Shown here one piece after another: positions 1 to 12,177 of a stretch of DNA of 64,000 bases (the stretch's first letter is position 1; each line of letters opens with the position of its first letter). Both the position numbers and the translations under genes were made by a program. Source of the stretch: Dipteris shenzhenensis (lineage: Eukaryota > Polypodiophyta > Polypodiopsida > Gleicheniales). Under the pieces are notes generated by a model. The model was not told the origin of the DNA and did no database searches. It worked only from the letters and a program-made list of their open reading frames with translations. The stretch is from NCBI GenBank assembly GCA_047967505.1, contig CM106539.1. The stretch is one strand, 5' to 3'.

Positions 1-36
1 GGGAGTGCCTCACAGCCTAGTGTACAAGCCAAGCAA

Positions 37-234
37 GTGAAGCCAATTGAGACTCCTTCTAAACCAAGCACCACCATTGGAGTGAAAAGAAAAGTAACAC
101 CAATGGCAGCCAGGGCTTGGTCAAAGTATTCTTTGACCCCAGAGCAAAACGAGAAAGCTAGGAGAGAAGGTTTGTGTTTTGGATGCGTTCAGCCTCATCA
201 GTGGAAAGATTGTCCACGAAATAAGGATTGTTAG
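37..234 (+). pseudogene. Ty3 gag C-terminal fragment with zinc knuckle
   Basis: The reading ends with a retroviral-type zinc knuckle, CFGCVQPHQWKDC (C-X2-C-X3-H-X4-C, one residue shorter than the usual X4 spacing), just before a stop. This nucleic-acid-binding motif normally sits at the gag C-terminus. The N-terminal capsid part lies outside the window. Confidence 0.8.
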
Positions 235-451
235 GTGACTAAGATGTGATCTTAAAATGCGACGTGGAGATGGAGGGAAGTCCCAGAGTAGAACAGGTGC
301 AGATTTAGCTAGCGGGATCTTCTCAGAGGTTAGTACCTATTTTGTTATGTGTGTCTATTGCTAAGCTAGTAAACAATGCACCTAATAATATCCTATCAAA
401 GCTTGCATAGCAACAAGGTATACAACCTTTAATGATACGGAGTTAATTAAG

Positions 452-814
452 ATGAAGACGCAAGTAGCCAATCATGATGTCATTGTGTTGTTTGACTCAG
501 CGTCAAAGCATAATGTAATTAGCTCCAAGCTTGTAAAGAGTCTAAAATTAAAGACTAGCTCATCTGACTATGCATATACAGTCAGGATGGCAAACGGGGA
601 TGTTCAACTAAAGTATGGGACCAAGGGATTACCTTGTTCGGAGAAGCTTAATTTCAAAATGACAAAACTTGCTCATGCAGATATAGCCGTGGGTAAGGCT
701 TGGAATTCTAGGAAGAATCTAACCATAGATTGGAAAGAGCACATTTATCAATTCAAGATGAATGATGTGCTGTATGTTTATGAGGTGAAAGATATTTGCC
801 TCAAGGACCGTTAG
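452..814 (+). pseudogene. Ty3 aspartic protease fragment
   Basis: The reading carries LFDSASKHNVISSKLV, which aligns with the usual protease active-site stretch (D-S-G-A-T-H-N-F-I). The glycine is replaced by alanine, and the rest is a typical retropepsin-like fold region. It lies between the gag knuckle and the RT fragment, as expected. The changed active site and flanking stops make it non-functional. Confidence 0.7.
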
Positions 815-852
815 TTTTCGTAATGGAAGTTTGAAAAACTCAAGAAGAGTTT

Positions 853-1735
853 TTGTTTCTTTGTACAACATCGATAAAGCCGATTGATGATCCTTCAGCT
901 AGCACTGATGTTACCCAAGATAGGGAGATGGCCAAGTTGGTTGATCAAATAGCAGAGGAGTTCTCTAGTTGTTTTAGGGATGAGTTGCCTTATGGGTTAC
1001 CTCCAGAGCAGAACGTTCAGCATAAGATTGAACTGATCTCGGGGGCAGAACTTGTAAATAGACCTCCCTATAGGTTAAGTTTTATGGAAGAAGCAGAGGT
1101 ACAAAGACAATTGCTCAAGTTGGGGTAGATTCAACCTAGTTTCTCACCTTTTTCTTCACGAGTGATATTGAAGAAAAAGAAAGATGACACTTTTCACCTT
1201 TATATAGATTATAGAGCGTTGAATAATTTCACTACTAAGCACATGTATTTGATGGCTCGGATTGATGACTTGCTAGATGCATTACATGAGGACATAATTT
1301 TTAGCAAGATAGATGTTAAATGTGGCTACCATCAAATTAGTCGAGGATGTGAATAAGACTACTGTTAGAAGCAATTTTGGACATTATGAGTTTTTGGAAA
1401 TGCTGTTTGGACTTACTAATGCTCCAGCTATATTCGTCATGCCTATGAACAATTTACTAAGCCTGTATATCGAGGAGTTCGTAGTACATTTTATTGATGA
1501 CATTCTTGTTTTCAACAAAAGTATTGCTGAGCATCATGAACACTTGAGAATAGTGTTCACAGTACTTTGAGGAAAGCCAGTCTATATGTAAATAAAAAGA
1601 AAACTGTGTTGTGCATGGTAAGACTTGAATATTTAGGATTCATTATTACTCTGAGGGGTTGGAAATGGATCCAAAGAAATTAGCTGCGACACTGACTTGG
1701 CCTATCCCTCAGAGTTTGACTACCTTGCTGTGATC
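853..1735 (+). pseudogene. Ty3 reverse transcriptase, frameshifted
   Basis: Three overlapping reading frames together carry the RT domain: the entry motif LPYGLPPEQ and NRPPYRLS (near 985-1080), YIDYRALNNF (near 1200), KIDVKCGYHQI (near 1310), FGLTNAPA (near 1410) and the catalytic FIDDIL (near 1490; Y/F-X-D-D). At least two frameshifts and several stops separate the pieces. No working enzyme is possible. Confidence 0.85.
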
Positions 1736-1746
1736 ATTCTTGGGAT

Positions 1747-2460
1747 TTGACCAATTTTATCGAAGGCATATCAAAGGGTATTTTCGAGATAGTATCGCCA
1801 TTGACTAATCTGACCTCAGATAAATTACATTTTATATGGGGACAGAATCAACAAGAAAGTTTTAACGCCATAAAACAAGCTGTGGTCTTGGGACCGGTGT
1901 TAAAAATAATTGATCCCCGAAAACTATTTTTCATAGAAACTGATGCGAGTGGCATTGCGTAGGAGCAGTTCTCCTCCAAGAGGAAAGGTTGGTAGCCTTT
2001 GAAAGCAAGAAGTTTTCTCCTTTTTAACGAAATTGGGCAACTCATGAGTTAGAGTTGTATGCTGTTGTCCATGCTTTGAAAAGATAGAGACATTATTTGT
2101 ATGGGTCAGAGTTTTATGTTGATGTTGATCATGATACTCTGAAACATTTTTGTGAACAACCTAACTTGAGAGGTTGCCAAGCTAGGTGGGCATAACTCAT
2201 GCAAGAGTTTAATATGATGATTCGGTACTGAAGAGAGAAGGATAATAAAGTTGCTGATGTGTTGTCACACATTACAAATAATGTGAGTTTCATGATATTA
2301 GAGAGTGCTCTAATGGTCGAGATTAGAGAAACTCAAAAGATGGACGAGTTCACATCCAGAGCCTTCGGCCTAAGGCTCATGTGCTTAAACCTGGAGAAAA
2401 GGGTGACCTGGCATCCGAAAAAGGCCAAACTTATGCAAGATATACAATAAGGGATGGTAT
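1747..2460 (+). pseudogene. Ty3 RNase H, degenerate
   Basis: The segment starts in the RT/RNase H connection and contains FFIETDASGIA, the first catalytic-Asp region of Ty3 RNase H. Further downstream, in broken frames, are remains of the E-L-Y-A-V-V-H-A-L and W-X-E-L-M-Q-E-F type motifs (about 2045-2215). It is followed by spacer and then integrase. Confidence 0.7.
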
Positions 2461-2559
2461 GCTGAAAAGAAATGAAAAGGTTATAGTACCTAATTAGAAT
2501 GATCTCAAGCAGAGAGTCATTCAATAGTGCCATGATAGTCCATGTGCGAGACATCTAGG

Positions 2560-3310
2560 AGTCGAGAAGACGTACGATCTCATGAGATGAGATTTCTTTT
2601 GGCAAAAAATGAAAAAACATATTCATGAATATGTGACACATTGTTTTTCGTGTCACGTAAGTGAGGTAGAATGGGTGAAGCGACCTGGACTTTTACAGCC
2701 CTTGGAAATACTACTAGGTAGGTGGGAGAGCATTTCCATGGACTTTATAGTAGGTTTACCTACGACACAAGGTGGATATGATTCTATCCTTGTGGTGGTT
2801 GATCGTCTAACCAAGACGGCTCACTTCATTCCGACTACAGCGTCTGTTAGTACCTCGCAAGTGGAGGATTTGTTTATTAAACATATATTTCGTCAGCGTG
2901 GATTACCCAGATCCATAGTATCAGACAAAGATGTTAAATTTACTAGCCATTTTGGACTGCAGTGTTTGAGACACTAAGGACTGAGTTGGGAATGATTAGT
3001 GGGGATTATCCAGAAATGGATGGTCAGACGGAAATATAGTCAACCAGACTTTGGAAGATATGCTTAGAGCATATGTTTCATTAAGGCAACATATGTGGGA
3101 CAAGCGGTTGCCACTGCTAGAATTTGCCTACAATGATAGAAAACATTCCTCTACAGGGATGAGTCTGTTCGAGTTGAACTATGGTTATAGACCAGCAAAT
3201 CCAACTATAGTTGGAATACCTCAAAAAGTGCCTTTGCCGCGAACTTTGTGGTTCTTCAAATGCGAGAGATGCTAGCACTTGCGAGAGGTAACATTCGACA
3301 AACTATGGAT
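2560..3310 (+). pseudogene. Ty3 integrase, frameshifted
   Basis: The frame at 2609-2977 contains the end of the HHCC zinc domain (HCFSCHVSEVEW), then WESISMDFIVGLP with the first catalytic Asp, VDRLTKTAHFIP, and LPRSIVSDKDVKF with the second. The frame at 3051-3275 continues with the third catalytic region (LEDMLRAY) and LPLLEFAYNDRKHSSTG. The two pieces are out of frame. The reading breaks off at about 3310, where an unrelated repeat begins. Confidence 0.85.
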
Positions 3311-3330
3311 AGAGCTAAGGCATACGGAAT

Positions 3331-3638
3331 TGATGGCACATGTTAGCTACTTTATAGTGATTGGGACTATGAGTGGTCCCAATGTATCCAAAGGACCACC
3401 ACTTGGACCCTAGCTATCTCTTGGACCACTGCAAAGGCATACGGAATTGATGGCACATGTTAGCTACTTTATAGTGATTGGGACTATGAGTGGTCCCAAT
3501 GTATCCAAAGGACCACCACTTGGACCCAAGCTATCTCTTGGACCACCGAGTAGTAAGGTGACACACATTGGACTTGGACCACTAGGTACATCTACTTAGT
3601 GAGGTCCAAAATTAAATGGAGCTTATCCATGTACTTCA
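3331..3638 (+). repeat. 191-bp repeat with a 117-bp internal tandem duplication
   Basis: A sequence starting TGATGGCACATG and ending about ...TACTTCA is present at 3448-3638. Its first ~110 bp are present once more just upstream (3331-3447), a tandem duplication with period 117. A second full copy, also 191 bp once the insertion is removed, is split across 8081-8195 and 14702-14777. It contains several GGACCACC motifs and a short hairpin (GGGAC...GTCCC). TG...CA ends suggest a solo LTR or TRIM-like element, but I see no target duplication. Confidence 0.75.
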
Positions 3639-3639
3639 T

Positions 3640-6600
3640 AGACCTTGATGATAAAGTATAAGCCTCATAAAGTCCTCTAGGGGGAGTGGGAAGTACATCT
3701 TCTACCTGAAGCTCTCCATCAGGCGACAAGGTAAGAGAAACCTCGAGACACTTCCAAGTTCCAAGAGCTTGACCGACCCACACCAATACCTTGATAGACT
3801 CGCGGGCATGTCTGCTTGTCTACTTTTGGAATGGGAGAAATGAAGCGCTCTCGTGATCGTGTTATCGAATATACAAGCTAAGAAGGTCCGTTAACAACTA
3901 TTACATTACCTGCTGCTTGTCTTGTTTTGCGAAAACTCTAGTAGAATGTAGAGCTGGTTTCCCCGCTACTTTCACGGCACTTTTAATGATTTGGGGGCTT
4001 GGAATCACAAGAGTTACGAGCTACCGGAAGCAGGGCAGTTACTCTGTCGTATCCCTTATTTTGAGAGCTTGTTGTCGTATCCCTTGGCAATACCTCGAGT
4101 ATGCATTTCATTACGAGTCTCCGAATACATGGCTTGAGGCTCTCATCGTTATCTACTTTGTGTGAAGAGCACACTCATTAGAGGCTAGGGAGGTCAGGAG
4201 CTTGAACGTAGCTGCGGAGCCTCTTGTGAACTGTTTGCGGGCTCGTGAAGCAGAGATCCGACTGCCTACTAGCAAATAAAGCTAGCATTCGTTATCAAAC
4301 ATGTTGGGGCTGAGTTCGGGCCCTCTATTGAGACCCTTCTGACCACTGTATATGGTTCTCACCTGGAGCTGGTTCTCATAATTGGGTTTTGGCTGGTTCA
4401 TGCCTTCCTAGTACGTCTGTTTTCCTGGTGAGACAGATACTTACATATTTCTAGCTTGACCGCTCCGTTGGCTTGGGCTTCTCTGTAATGTGATTTAATG
4501 TCTTCTTGTGGCCAAAACGACAGTAGCTGCCTTGGATGAGAACTCGAAGTGTTCTCGAACTGAGCATTTTGTAGCAAAGCTCAACATGAGACTTTGGACG
4601 CCTGCAACCTATGCCACACTTGGTGATGGCTATGTTTTGTAATTACTAACACAGTCATTGCTGTAGCTCTAGCGGAAGTTGCAGCCATCGCCCATCTCCT
4701 CGCCTCCAAGCTCGGCCTTGGTACGATCTGGATCGACTCCTACCACTTTGAGGCAATTGTAACTTAGCTAGATTTACAAGATGGAGTCCAAACGTTTCAA
4801 AGTTGAACCGGATTGAGTGTAGAATGATTGCATACATTGGATTAGCAGTCGTGAGTATAGTCACTCACGTTTTTCTATGATCTTTTCATCTTTTGGCGTA
4901 GATAAGCTCCGTTGAGGCCATAATACTCAGTGGGCGGTACTATGAACGGGGTGACCCGGATTGAGTGGCCATCCTACGTAGTTTCTTGGGTTTAGTAGTT
5001 GGTATAACTATTTTTTGGGAATTTAAGAGAGAGTTGATTAGAAAAACCTATGTAATGGAGAATGTTGGAAGGTATAGCTGGATGGGTTTACTAGCATATA
5101 CTCTCTCGTTAGTGACTAATGAATTGAAGATGTACTCCTTCCTTTAGACAGCCAGTTGGTCTGTCTCATATGCTATAGCTGATTTAGATTGCAGTGTTTT
5201 AGATTTCTTTGAGAGAACACCCATGTATACTTATATGTCATGCCTCCAGTTATTTGGAATAGATAAAAGAAAGAAAAAATTCATGTTTGAGGGGATCTCC
5301 GTAGGACAAGCTAACTCATTGAGTGCATTGGATAATTAATTTTTTGAAAACTCTTGGACATGGCTTAATGCTATGCATTGAACCTTAAGGGAATTTCTTT
5401 GGAATTTTGTCAAGAGAGATCGTAAATATTTTTCTTTTCCCTAAGGGAGACCCCTTGGAAATTTTTAAGACCTCTATTCTCGGATGAATGAGATGAATTA
5501 AGAGAGCCTTTTTGAAAAATATATTCCAAGAGATGACGACATAAGTGTTGCTTTGCTTGCTAAGTATGTCTTCCTTTTGTTTTTCATAAAAGTTTTCGTT
5601 TACTTCTTTCTTCTTCTGTTTCATTTTCTCTTTTATTTTTTGTGTAGATTTTTAGTCATTTAGAACATCAAAAAGTCTAAATTTTTATGATTGGACATAT
5701 TCTAGTCTTATTAAAGGTATATAATATATTCCAAGAGAGTCTTGCTCTACTACTAAGAGAGTCCCTTTGTTACTTACTATAGTTTACTAAACTTGCTTTC
5801 AATAAACTTCTCTCAAAATGGTCTACTTATATAATTCAAACCATGAATCCCTTTATTGTGTAGAGTATTTTAGTACTTGATATATAAATGTGATGGGCCC
5901 TTGGTTAGACAAGGAGCATTGTCTTTTCTTCCTCTCTACTTGCAGGTGGACTATGAAATATACAAAGGCTTCAAGGGCGTGTTGAAGATTCATTGCATCA
6001 AGATTGGCGACGTCTTCTCATTCCCTATGCTTCTTTGCTTTATGCCATCCACCTAGACTTGGACTATTAATAACTAACTTCTAGATCATATGGTTGGGAG
6101 AAGATTTTATTTTGAAAGTATTGTTTAAAGCTTTTTAAACTAAATCTACTTACTTCAATTTGCTAGATTTTTTGACATTATTATATTAAATGCTAGCCTA
6201 TGTTTACAAGACTGTTGAGATTTGATGCTAATTTAGATAGAGTGATGAGGATAACAACTGTATGTCGGCATTGAAGCCTGGTACCACAATTGAAATAGAT
6301 TGTTCTAACTTTCATTTGGTTGTAATGGTGCCAGGTGAGTCGCCAAATCTCTCTATCGGATTTGCATTATGTAATCTTTGGCATGATTTAATGGACTCAT
6401 AATACGGCGTTGGCAAATTTGAGGAGAACTTGGTGGCATATTATTTCTATTTCTTGTAATGTAGGAATGAAATAACTTCTGGGGATCACTCTTGACTCTT
6501 CTTGTAATTTGAAAATTTATTAGTATGAATGGGAGTAATTGTGTTGACTCCCACTTTGATACCTTGTTTGAAGAGGTTGAATATGAAGGGATTACTTTCA

Positions 6601-8080
6601 CTTGGTGTTTGAAAAGGACAATGGTGTGTGTTTGCATTTGGGTTACTATAATATTGAAAACTGATCCAATAGTGTAGTAGGCTAGATCGTTTGGTAGGAC
6701 AAACACACATTGGTATATCCTTTGTAAGATCAGAAAAATCTTATGACTAATGGCTATACATGAGTCGACTTGATTCGACTTGTTTAAGTTTCAGGCCCGA
6801 TTATGACACGGGGACTATGGGACCAGCTCCTTTCCTTGGTCGCTAGGCCGTGTTGCTTGGATCAAGATTAAGTTATTGGATGCATCCATTGCCCATGGTA
6901 TGAAAGGTCTACGAGAAGATGCATTTCCTCTTCAGATATTTGATATTCAAGAAAAGTCTCCATGTAGTAGAGATAATCTGTCTAAAAGCTCAAAGTGTTA
7001 ATTCTAATAAGAAGCATGTTCTTTTGATGCTCGAGACTGATATCCTCGACGAACTGGTCGATCGTCTTTCACTTATACATTTTACAAATGTTCCCAATCC
7101 GTTGGTCTAAGGACGCTTACATGACTATGGAAACTTAATCACCCTCCACTGAGTGGTTGGAAAGGATTGATACTTGTAGTTACTTTTCACTTATGGATCC
7201 AAATCCACTACCAAGAGTAATGGATAGTAAGATGACCTTGACTGACTGGTCATAGGAAGTTCACTTATTACACTCTAAAGTATTATCCAACCGATTGGTC
7301 AAAATTATAGTTTACTATTGTAGGGCAGCAGTCCCCATCGACACACATGGGGGACTACTGTCCTCCTTGTGTCTTGGTGTGAATAGGCCTATTGTGGGTT
7401 GCGGTTTGGTGGGCTACGTGTCAATAATCAGGGGCTTTTTTTTGTTTTTTTAATGTGTTTGTTTCTTGTGTGTGTGATGGAGTTGCATATCTTACCTATT
7501 GGTGAGATAAACATTTTTCAAGTACGTGCAGATATCAAGCAGAAGCTAAGACATGAGCATATTGTTGAATAGAAGGATCTTTTCTCGAGAAATGTGCACA
7601 GTTATCCCCTTGGGGATTCTTGTATACTATAGGTTAGTCAACATATTGATAGCGCATGGGAATAGGTGGTCACATTGAAAATTTTCATATTACTTTGGCC
7701 CATATAGAGACCTACTAAATGCAGGGAGTATGGTACCTCTTAGCTCTAATGGAGAGATTTTTACAAGACACTACTCTAGATCATCTACTTTGACCTTTGG
7801 AGCAGTTTGGTGCCCTATAAAGGTGGCAGACGATGCAAAGATTCTTGGTGCGTTGGTCTCATCTTTGCTATTGGCCTCAACGAAGGAAAGGTTTGAGATC
7901 GAAAGTGTGATAGACCCTTTATATAGTATTTTTACACATTCCTTGAAAAGATTTGGAACACTACTTAGAGCCTAAGAGATTTTCTATTTACTACTTGGAT
8001 TACTTAAAACAACTAATGGGAATTATTTTAGAAAGTGCTCCTATGATTTGCATTGAGAATTATCTTTGTTGACACGGAAT
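3640..8080. other. Long stretch with no recognised gene
   Basis: I find only short open frames (longest about 80 codons, for example 3917-4165 and 7730-7975) with no motif I recognise, and no tRNA or LTR pair. 3640-5000 has moderate GC, while 5200-6300 is AT-rich. A G/C-rich patch near 7325-7440 is followed by a T-run. It may be old transposon remains too decayed to identify by eye. Confidence 0.5.
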
Positions 8081-8195
8081 TGATGGCACATGCTAGCTAC
8101 TTTATATTGATTGGGACTATGAGTGGTCCCAAGGTATCCATTGGACCACCACTTGGACCCAAGATATCTCTTGGACCACCACTTAGTAAGGTGAC
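8081..8195 (+). repeat. 191-bp repeat, left part, interrupted by the chromovirus
   Basis: Matches 3448-3560 with few differences and stops exactly at GTGAC, where the chromovirus LTR begins. The remaining part of the repeat resumes after the element at 14697. The last five bases, GTGAC at 8191-8195, are the left copy of the target-site duplication. Confidence 0.9.
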
Positions 8196-8490
8196 TGTTA
8201 CATCAGCCATAATCCCAAAATCGTTTGGTGTGGTTATGGTGAAGCGGGAAACCACAGGGCTCGACGGTGCTTGCATCAATACGGAGTGCATAAGTAAGGC
8301 CTAAATGGGCATAGAGACTCTAAGGTCCAAATGGACACATGGCACTCAAGAGAACACCATGTGGTAGGCACTGGGCTAGGAGGGAGGATTTCAGAAGGAA
8401 CTTGAGAAAAGGCAAGTTCATGTAACTAGAAGGGAAATCCATGGCAGGGTGGTTTATGGAGAGTTGAGCCCTTCTTGAGGTGTCGCAACA
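8196..8490 (+). repeat. 5' LTR of the chromovirus
   Basis: Begins TGTTACATCAG and ends GGTGTCGCAACA. The near-identical block at 14402-14696 is the 3' LTR. At 295 bp it is short for a plant Ty3 element. I see no clear TATA box in it. Confidence 0.95.
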
Positions 8491-8491
8491 T

Positions 8492-8504
8492 TGGTATTAG
8501 AGCA
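8492..8504 (+). other. Primer binding site, initiator Met tRNA
   Basis: TGGTATTAGAGCA begins two bases after the LTR end. It matches the standard plant retrotransposon site complementary to the 3' end of initiator Met tRNA (TGGTATCAGAGC) with one C-to-T change. It is where minus-strand DNA synthesis would be primed. Confidence 0.9.
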
Positions 8505-9673
8505 TAGGCATGAGGAGTGAATGAGAACAACAGAGCAAAACTAATCACTTTCAATAATAGGCGCTATTGATAATCACCCAAGTTGTTCGAAAAGCAGTTA
8601 TGTGAAGGCTTGCAGCATATGCTATGTGTAGTCTGAGGGTACTTTTGAAAGCAAAATCGGTCGGTCGTGCCAGAAAGAGGGGCTTCATCATTATTCTACT
8701 GCAAATTATCTCAAATGTCATCCAGGGAGATAGAGCCGTTTGGGCCCAAAAGGACTTCAATAGCCGCTGCCTCGAGCAACTGCCGTATAGTGGGCTTTCT
8801 AGTGTCTCCTCATCGAGCCCCATTCCAAGGGAATACTCCTCAATTATAAATAGAACTAATGCACTGGTCTGATCTATTCGGTGGGGGATTATAGTCTCCT
8901 TGCACTAGCAAAACTCTGAGAGAATCCTGGTCGGCGAGGAAGCTCATGCAGACTGCACACTCACGGTTGCAGTCGCTCACAAGCTGTTTCGAAACTCAAC
9001 ATGACAGAAGAATATAGAGGGAAAGAGCAGTAATACAAAAGGAGCCGATGATGTGGAATGCTTTGACAGATAGACAATCTCCAATAAATCCACAAGAGGA
9101 GCATGGTTGGGAGATAATGAGCTTAGAGGAGGCACTCACTTCCTTGGAACAGATGCTAATATAACTGGCATGATGATGAGCGGGAAAGAAGAATAGAAGG
9201 ACACATGATTGATAGAGGCGATTTGCATACGACGCCTTTCGACCTGTGCAACCAGAGACATAGAGAAAAAAGGGAGGTCACTACCACATCATCCTAAGTT
9301 TTAAAAACCTTTAAAAAAAAAAAAGCCACGTAGTCTAAGGTTTTCAAAACCTTAGCAAAGGCCATCTTACTTTCCTTCTTTTATACCCCTCTCTAAAGTC
9401 TTAAGCCCCTCTCTCTTTTCAAAGTCTTTTCACCCTCTTCTTCTTCCAAAACTCCTTAGCCTTGCCACATTGAAAGAAGAAGAGGTGTCGAGGAGTTCAA
9501 AGTTCTACATCGAGAAACGGAGGAAGCAAGATCGAAGGATTGTGAATAAAGCAATACGACTTTCAAGACGAATCCAACACCTCGAACAAATACCAGGGAA
9601 GTGGGCATCACATTTTTCTCTCTGACATAAAGCGCTTTGATTTATAATTTCTGGAAAATATACATCTTTAAAA
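8505..9673 (+). other. Untranslated leader of the chromovirus
   Basis: This is about 1.2 kb between the primer site and gag with no convincing reading frame. It contains an A-run and an inverted repeat (CTAAGGTTTT...AAAACCTTAG) near 9328-9352. A pyrimidine-rich part (9360-9450) precedes gag. Confidence 0.7.
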
Positions 9674-10816
9674 TGACAACTCCAGAAAGGGATGGTATGA
9701 TTAGAGAGACTGAGGAAAGGGCTAGAAAGCGAAAAGCAATAGTTGGAGAGGAAACACATGAGGAGGTACAAAGAGGATAATGTGGAAATGGAGGATATTG
9801 ATTACAATGATTATGAAATTCCGTATGCGAAATTCACTAAACTTGAAACTCGAACGCAAAATATAGAAACACAGTTAGGGATTATCAGTGAAACATTAAA
9901 AACCCTAGCTGAAGCTATAACTAAGATAGCCGATTCTCAATCGATATTTGTTACTGAAAAATCACCGATTCCTCCTAATCAAGTTGAGAGGTTCATCTCT
10001 CAACTTAAAGAAACCTCAAACATCCTTAAGGAATTAAAGCCGCCAATTTTCAATGAGGAAGGAACGGAGCGTAATAAAGATTCGAATAATATGTTCTTGC
10101 AAAAGTGGCAAGACTTCCACCGACTCAAGAACACACCTCCTAAAAATCAAGTCGTGGAAGCAAGTCTTTCCCTTGGAAGTAAAGCCTATAAATGGTGGAT
10201 GAGCCTCAAGGAGAGTGATAGAATTTGTAGATATTGGACTGAGTTTAAACAAGCCTTCCTAACAGAGTTTTTATCGGAAAATGAATTAGAAAGAGCGTGG
10301 GAGGCTTGGGATAATTGCACTATGGGTAAAAACACTCTAGTCCAGTACATAGCGAATTATAGGGAGACAGTCCTTAAGCTAAAAGGAATTGATGAATTCC
10401 AAAAGATAAGGGGTTTCGTGAGAGGTCAAAAAGACACTTATAAGGTTGAGGTGAAAAGAAATTCTCCTAAAACCTTTGAGGAAGCCATTAAGTATGCCCA
10501 AATATATGATGATACGATGGGGAAATTCAAAGTTCGAACTTTAGACCAAATAGGTTTTATTCCAACGCTCAATAAATTTTCCAATTCGAAAAGTAAGGGG
10601 CACTTTAAGAAGGAGGTTCCTCAGGTACCACCTAAGAAACCTCAAACACAAAATTATCCTCTCTTGAAGAAAGAGGATTATGAAAGGGCCAGGCAAGAAA
10701 ATCTTTGCTTCAAATGTCTAGGCAAGGACCATGCTGCTTGGAATTGCTCTAGAAATAAACCAGTGGGAGCTAAAGCCCCAAATAGACCTCCACAAAAACA
10801 AGTGCATGCAGTGTAA
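9674..10816 (+). pseudogene. Chromovirus gag, nearly intact
   Basis: The main open frame runs from about 9743 to a TAA at 10814-10816, about 357 codons. The first ATG in that frame is at 9758. An upstream ATG at 9674 opens about 35 codons in another frame that probably belonged to the N-terminus before a small indel. It includes a coiled, charged N-terminal part, the capsid region (KAYKWWMSLKESDR, about residue 150), and a zinc knuckle CFKCLGKDHAAWNC (C-X2-C-X4-H-X4-C, about residue 325). Only the single in-frame stop separates it from the protease frame, so gag and pol were one frame. Confidence 0.85.
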
Positions 10817-11240
10817 GTGTTGTCGCTTAATGGTACTGAAAAGTACACTGAGGTAGAGGTCTATCATGAGGATAGCACCCACATGTGTTGTCTATCATTG
10901 GCAATGTGGCAGCCCACCTTTGGTCCTCATGATTTAATGAGGATGCATGGAAAAGTTAAGGGGCAAAGAGTAAGAGTGATGGTCGATGATAGTGCAACAC
11001 ATAATTTCTTAAACTACTCATTAGTTAAGAAATTAAACTTGCATGAGAGTCCCAGTGCCCATAAATATGTGGTCTCTTTGGCAAAGGGCAGTGATAAAAA
11101 AGTTTGGGACACCATGATATATGGTCTAGAGGTGGATATTTAAGGCTATCAGGATACCTTGGATTTCCAAATCATGCATCTCGATCGAATAGATGTAGTG
11201 CTTGGTCGAGAATGGATGTATAGTCTTGGGCATAGCTCAC
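10817..11240 (+). pseudogene. Chromovirus aspartic protease
   Basis: Continues in the gag frame after one stop. It contains VMVDDSATHNFLNYSLVKKL, where the family has D-S-G-A-T: the active-site glycine position is altered (D-D-S-A-T). A second in-frame TAA follows at 11141-11143. The same frame then continues with DVVLGREWMYSLG, the C-terminal protease signature (V-L-G-X-X-W). Both stops could come from a single C-to-T change in CAA or CGA codons. Confidence 0.8.
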
Positions 11241-11416
11241 AGAGGAGTTATTTTAATAACTCCATTATGTTTGAAAAAGAGGGTAGAGTCTTTTAGATTT
11301 AAGGAGAACATGATGTGCCTAACTCTCCTCTTATTTTTTCGATGGAATTGGAACGACTACTACACTAAGAAGAATGTGAGGTATATTTTTGTGAACTTAC
11401 TTTTATTGGTGATTTT

Positions 11417-12175
11417 ATGTCTTTTGCATTGGAAAGAAGTAATGTTGTTTTTGATAATGTTAAAAAGTATAAATCTTCTTTCAATGATTTAATGTTTGAA
11501 TTTAAAGATGTTTTTTCGTCTGATTTACCTAATGGTTTACCTCCTAAGAGAGAAGTAGATCATAAAATAGATTTAATTCCTAGATCTACCCTTGTTTGTA
11601 AACCCCCGTATAGGTTTAGTCAAAAGGAGGAACGTGAGGTCGAAATACAGTTAACGTAATATCTTAGGAAGGGCCAAATCCAAACAAGTAGCTCACCTTG
11701 GTTTGCACCAGTTTTACTGGTAAAGAAAAAGGATGGTACTATGCATTTATGCATAGATTACCGATCACTAAATAAAATCACCATAAAAAATAAGTATCCT
11801 ATGCCTTGCACTAATGAGCTCTTTGATTAATTACAAGAGGGAAAATACTTTACTAAAATTGGTTTAAGATCAGGATATCACCAAGTACGAATTAGGGCAG
11901 AAGATGTCCCTAAGACATCATTTCGTACTAGGTATGGGCATTATCAATTTAAAGTAATGCCATTTGGATTAACAAATGCTCCAACAACTTTCATGACACT
12001 TATGAATAGTGTCTTAAGGCCATATCTAGGGAAATTTGCTGTAGTATTTCTAGACGATATTCTTATTTATAGTAAAACCTAGAAAAAGCATTACGAACAT
12101 TTGCAAAAAGCGTTCCAACTGCTTAGAGATAATTCACTCTTTGCAAAAGATCCAAATGTGAATTCTTTGCAAAAG
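11417..12175 (+). pseudogene. Chromovirus reverse transcriptase
   Basis: The same frame as gag carries [62 protein letters not shown] and the catalytic [10 protein letters not shown] (near 12046). In-frame stops occur near 11657, 11827 and 12080, and the frame is lost near 12150. The domain is otherwise full length for a Ty3 RT. Confidence 0.9.
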
Positions 12176-12177
12176 AA

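Larger units (their letters stand above)
1..3325 (+). mobile_element. Ty3/gypsy retrotransposon relic, 5' end outside window
   Basis: Protein fragments occur in the order gag zinc knuckle, protease, reverse transcriptase, RNase H, integrase, which is the Ty3/gypsy order. They are spread over several frames with many stops, so the copy is dead. The window starts inside gag. The integrase reading runs to about 3310 and then joins a different repeat at about 3320, so the 3' end of pol and the 3' LTR are missing. The fragments resemble those of the complete element at 8196-14696, but differ enough to be another family. Confidence 0.9.
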
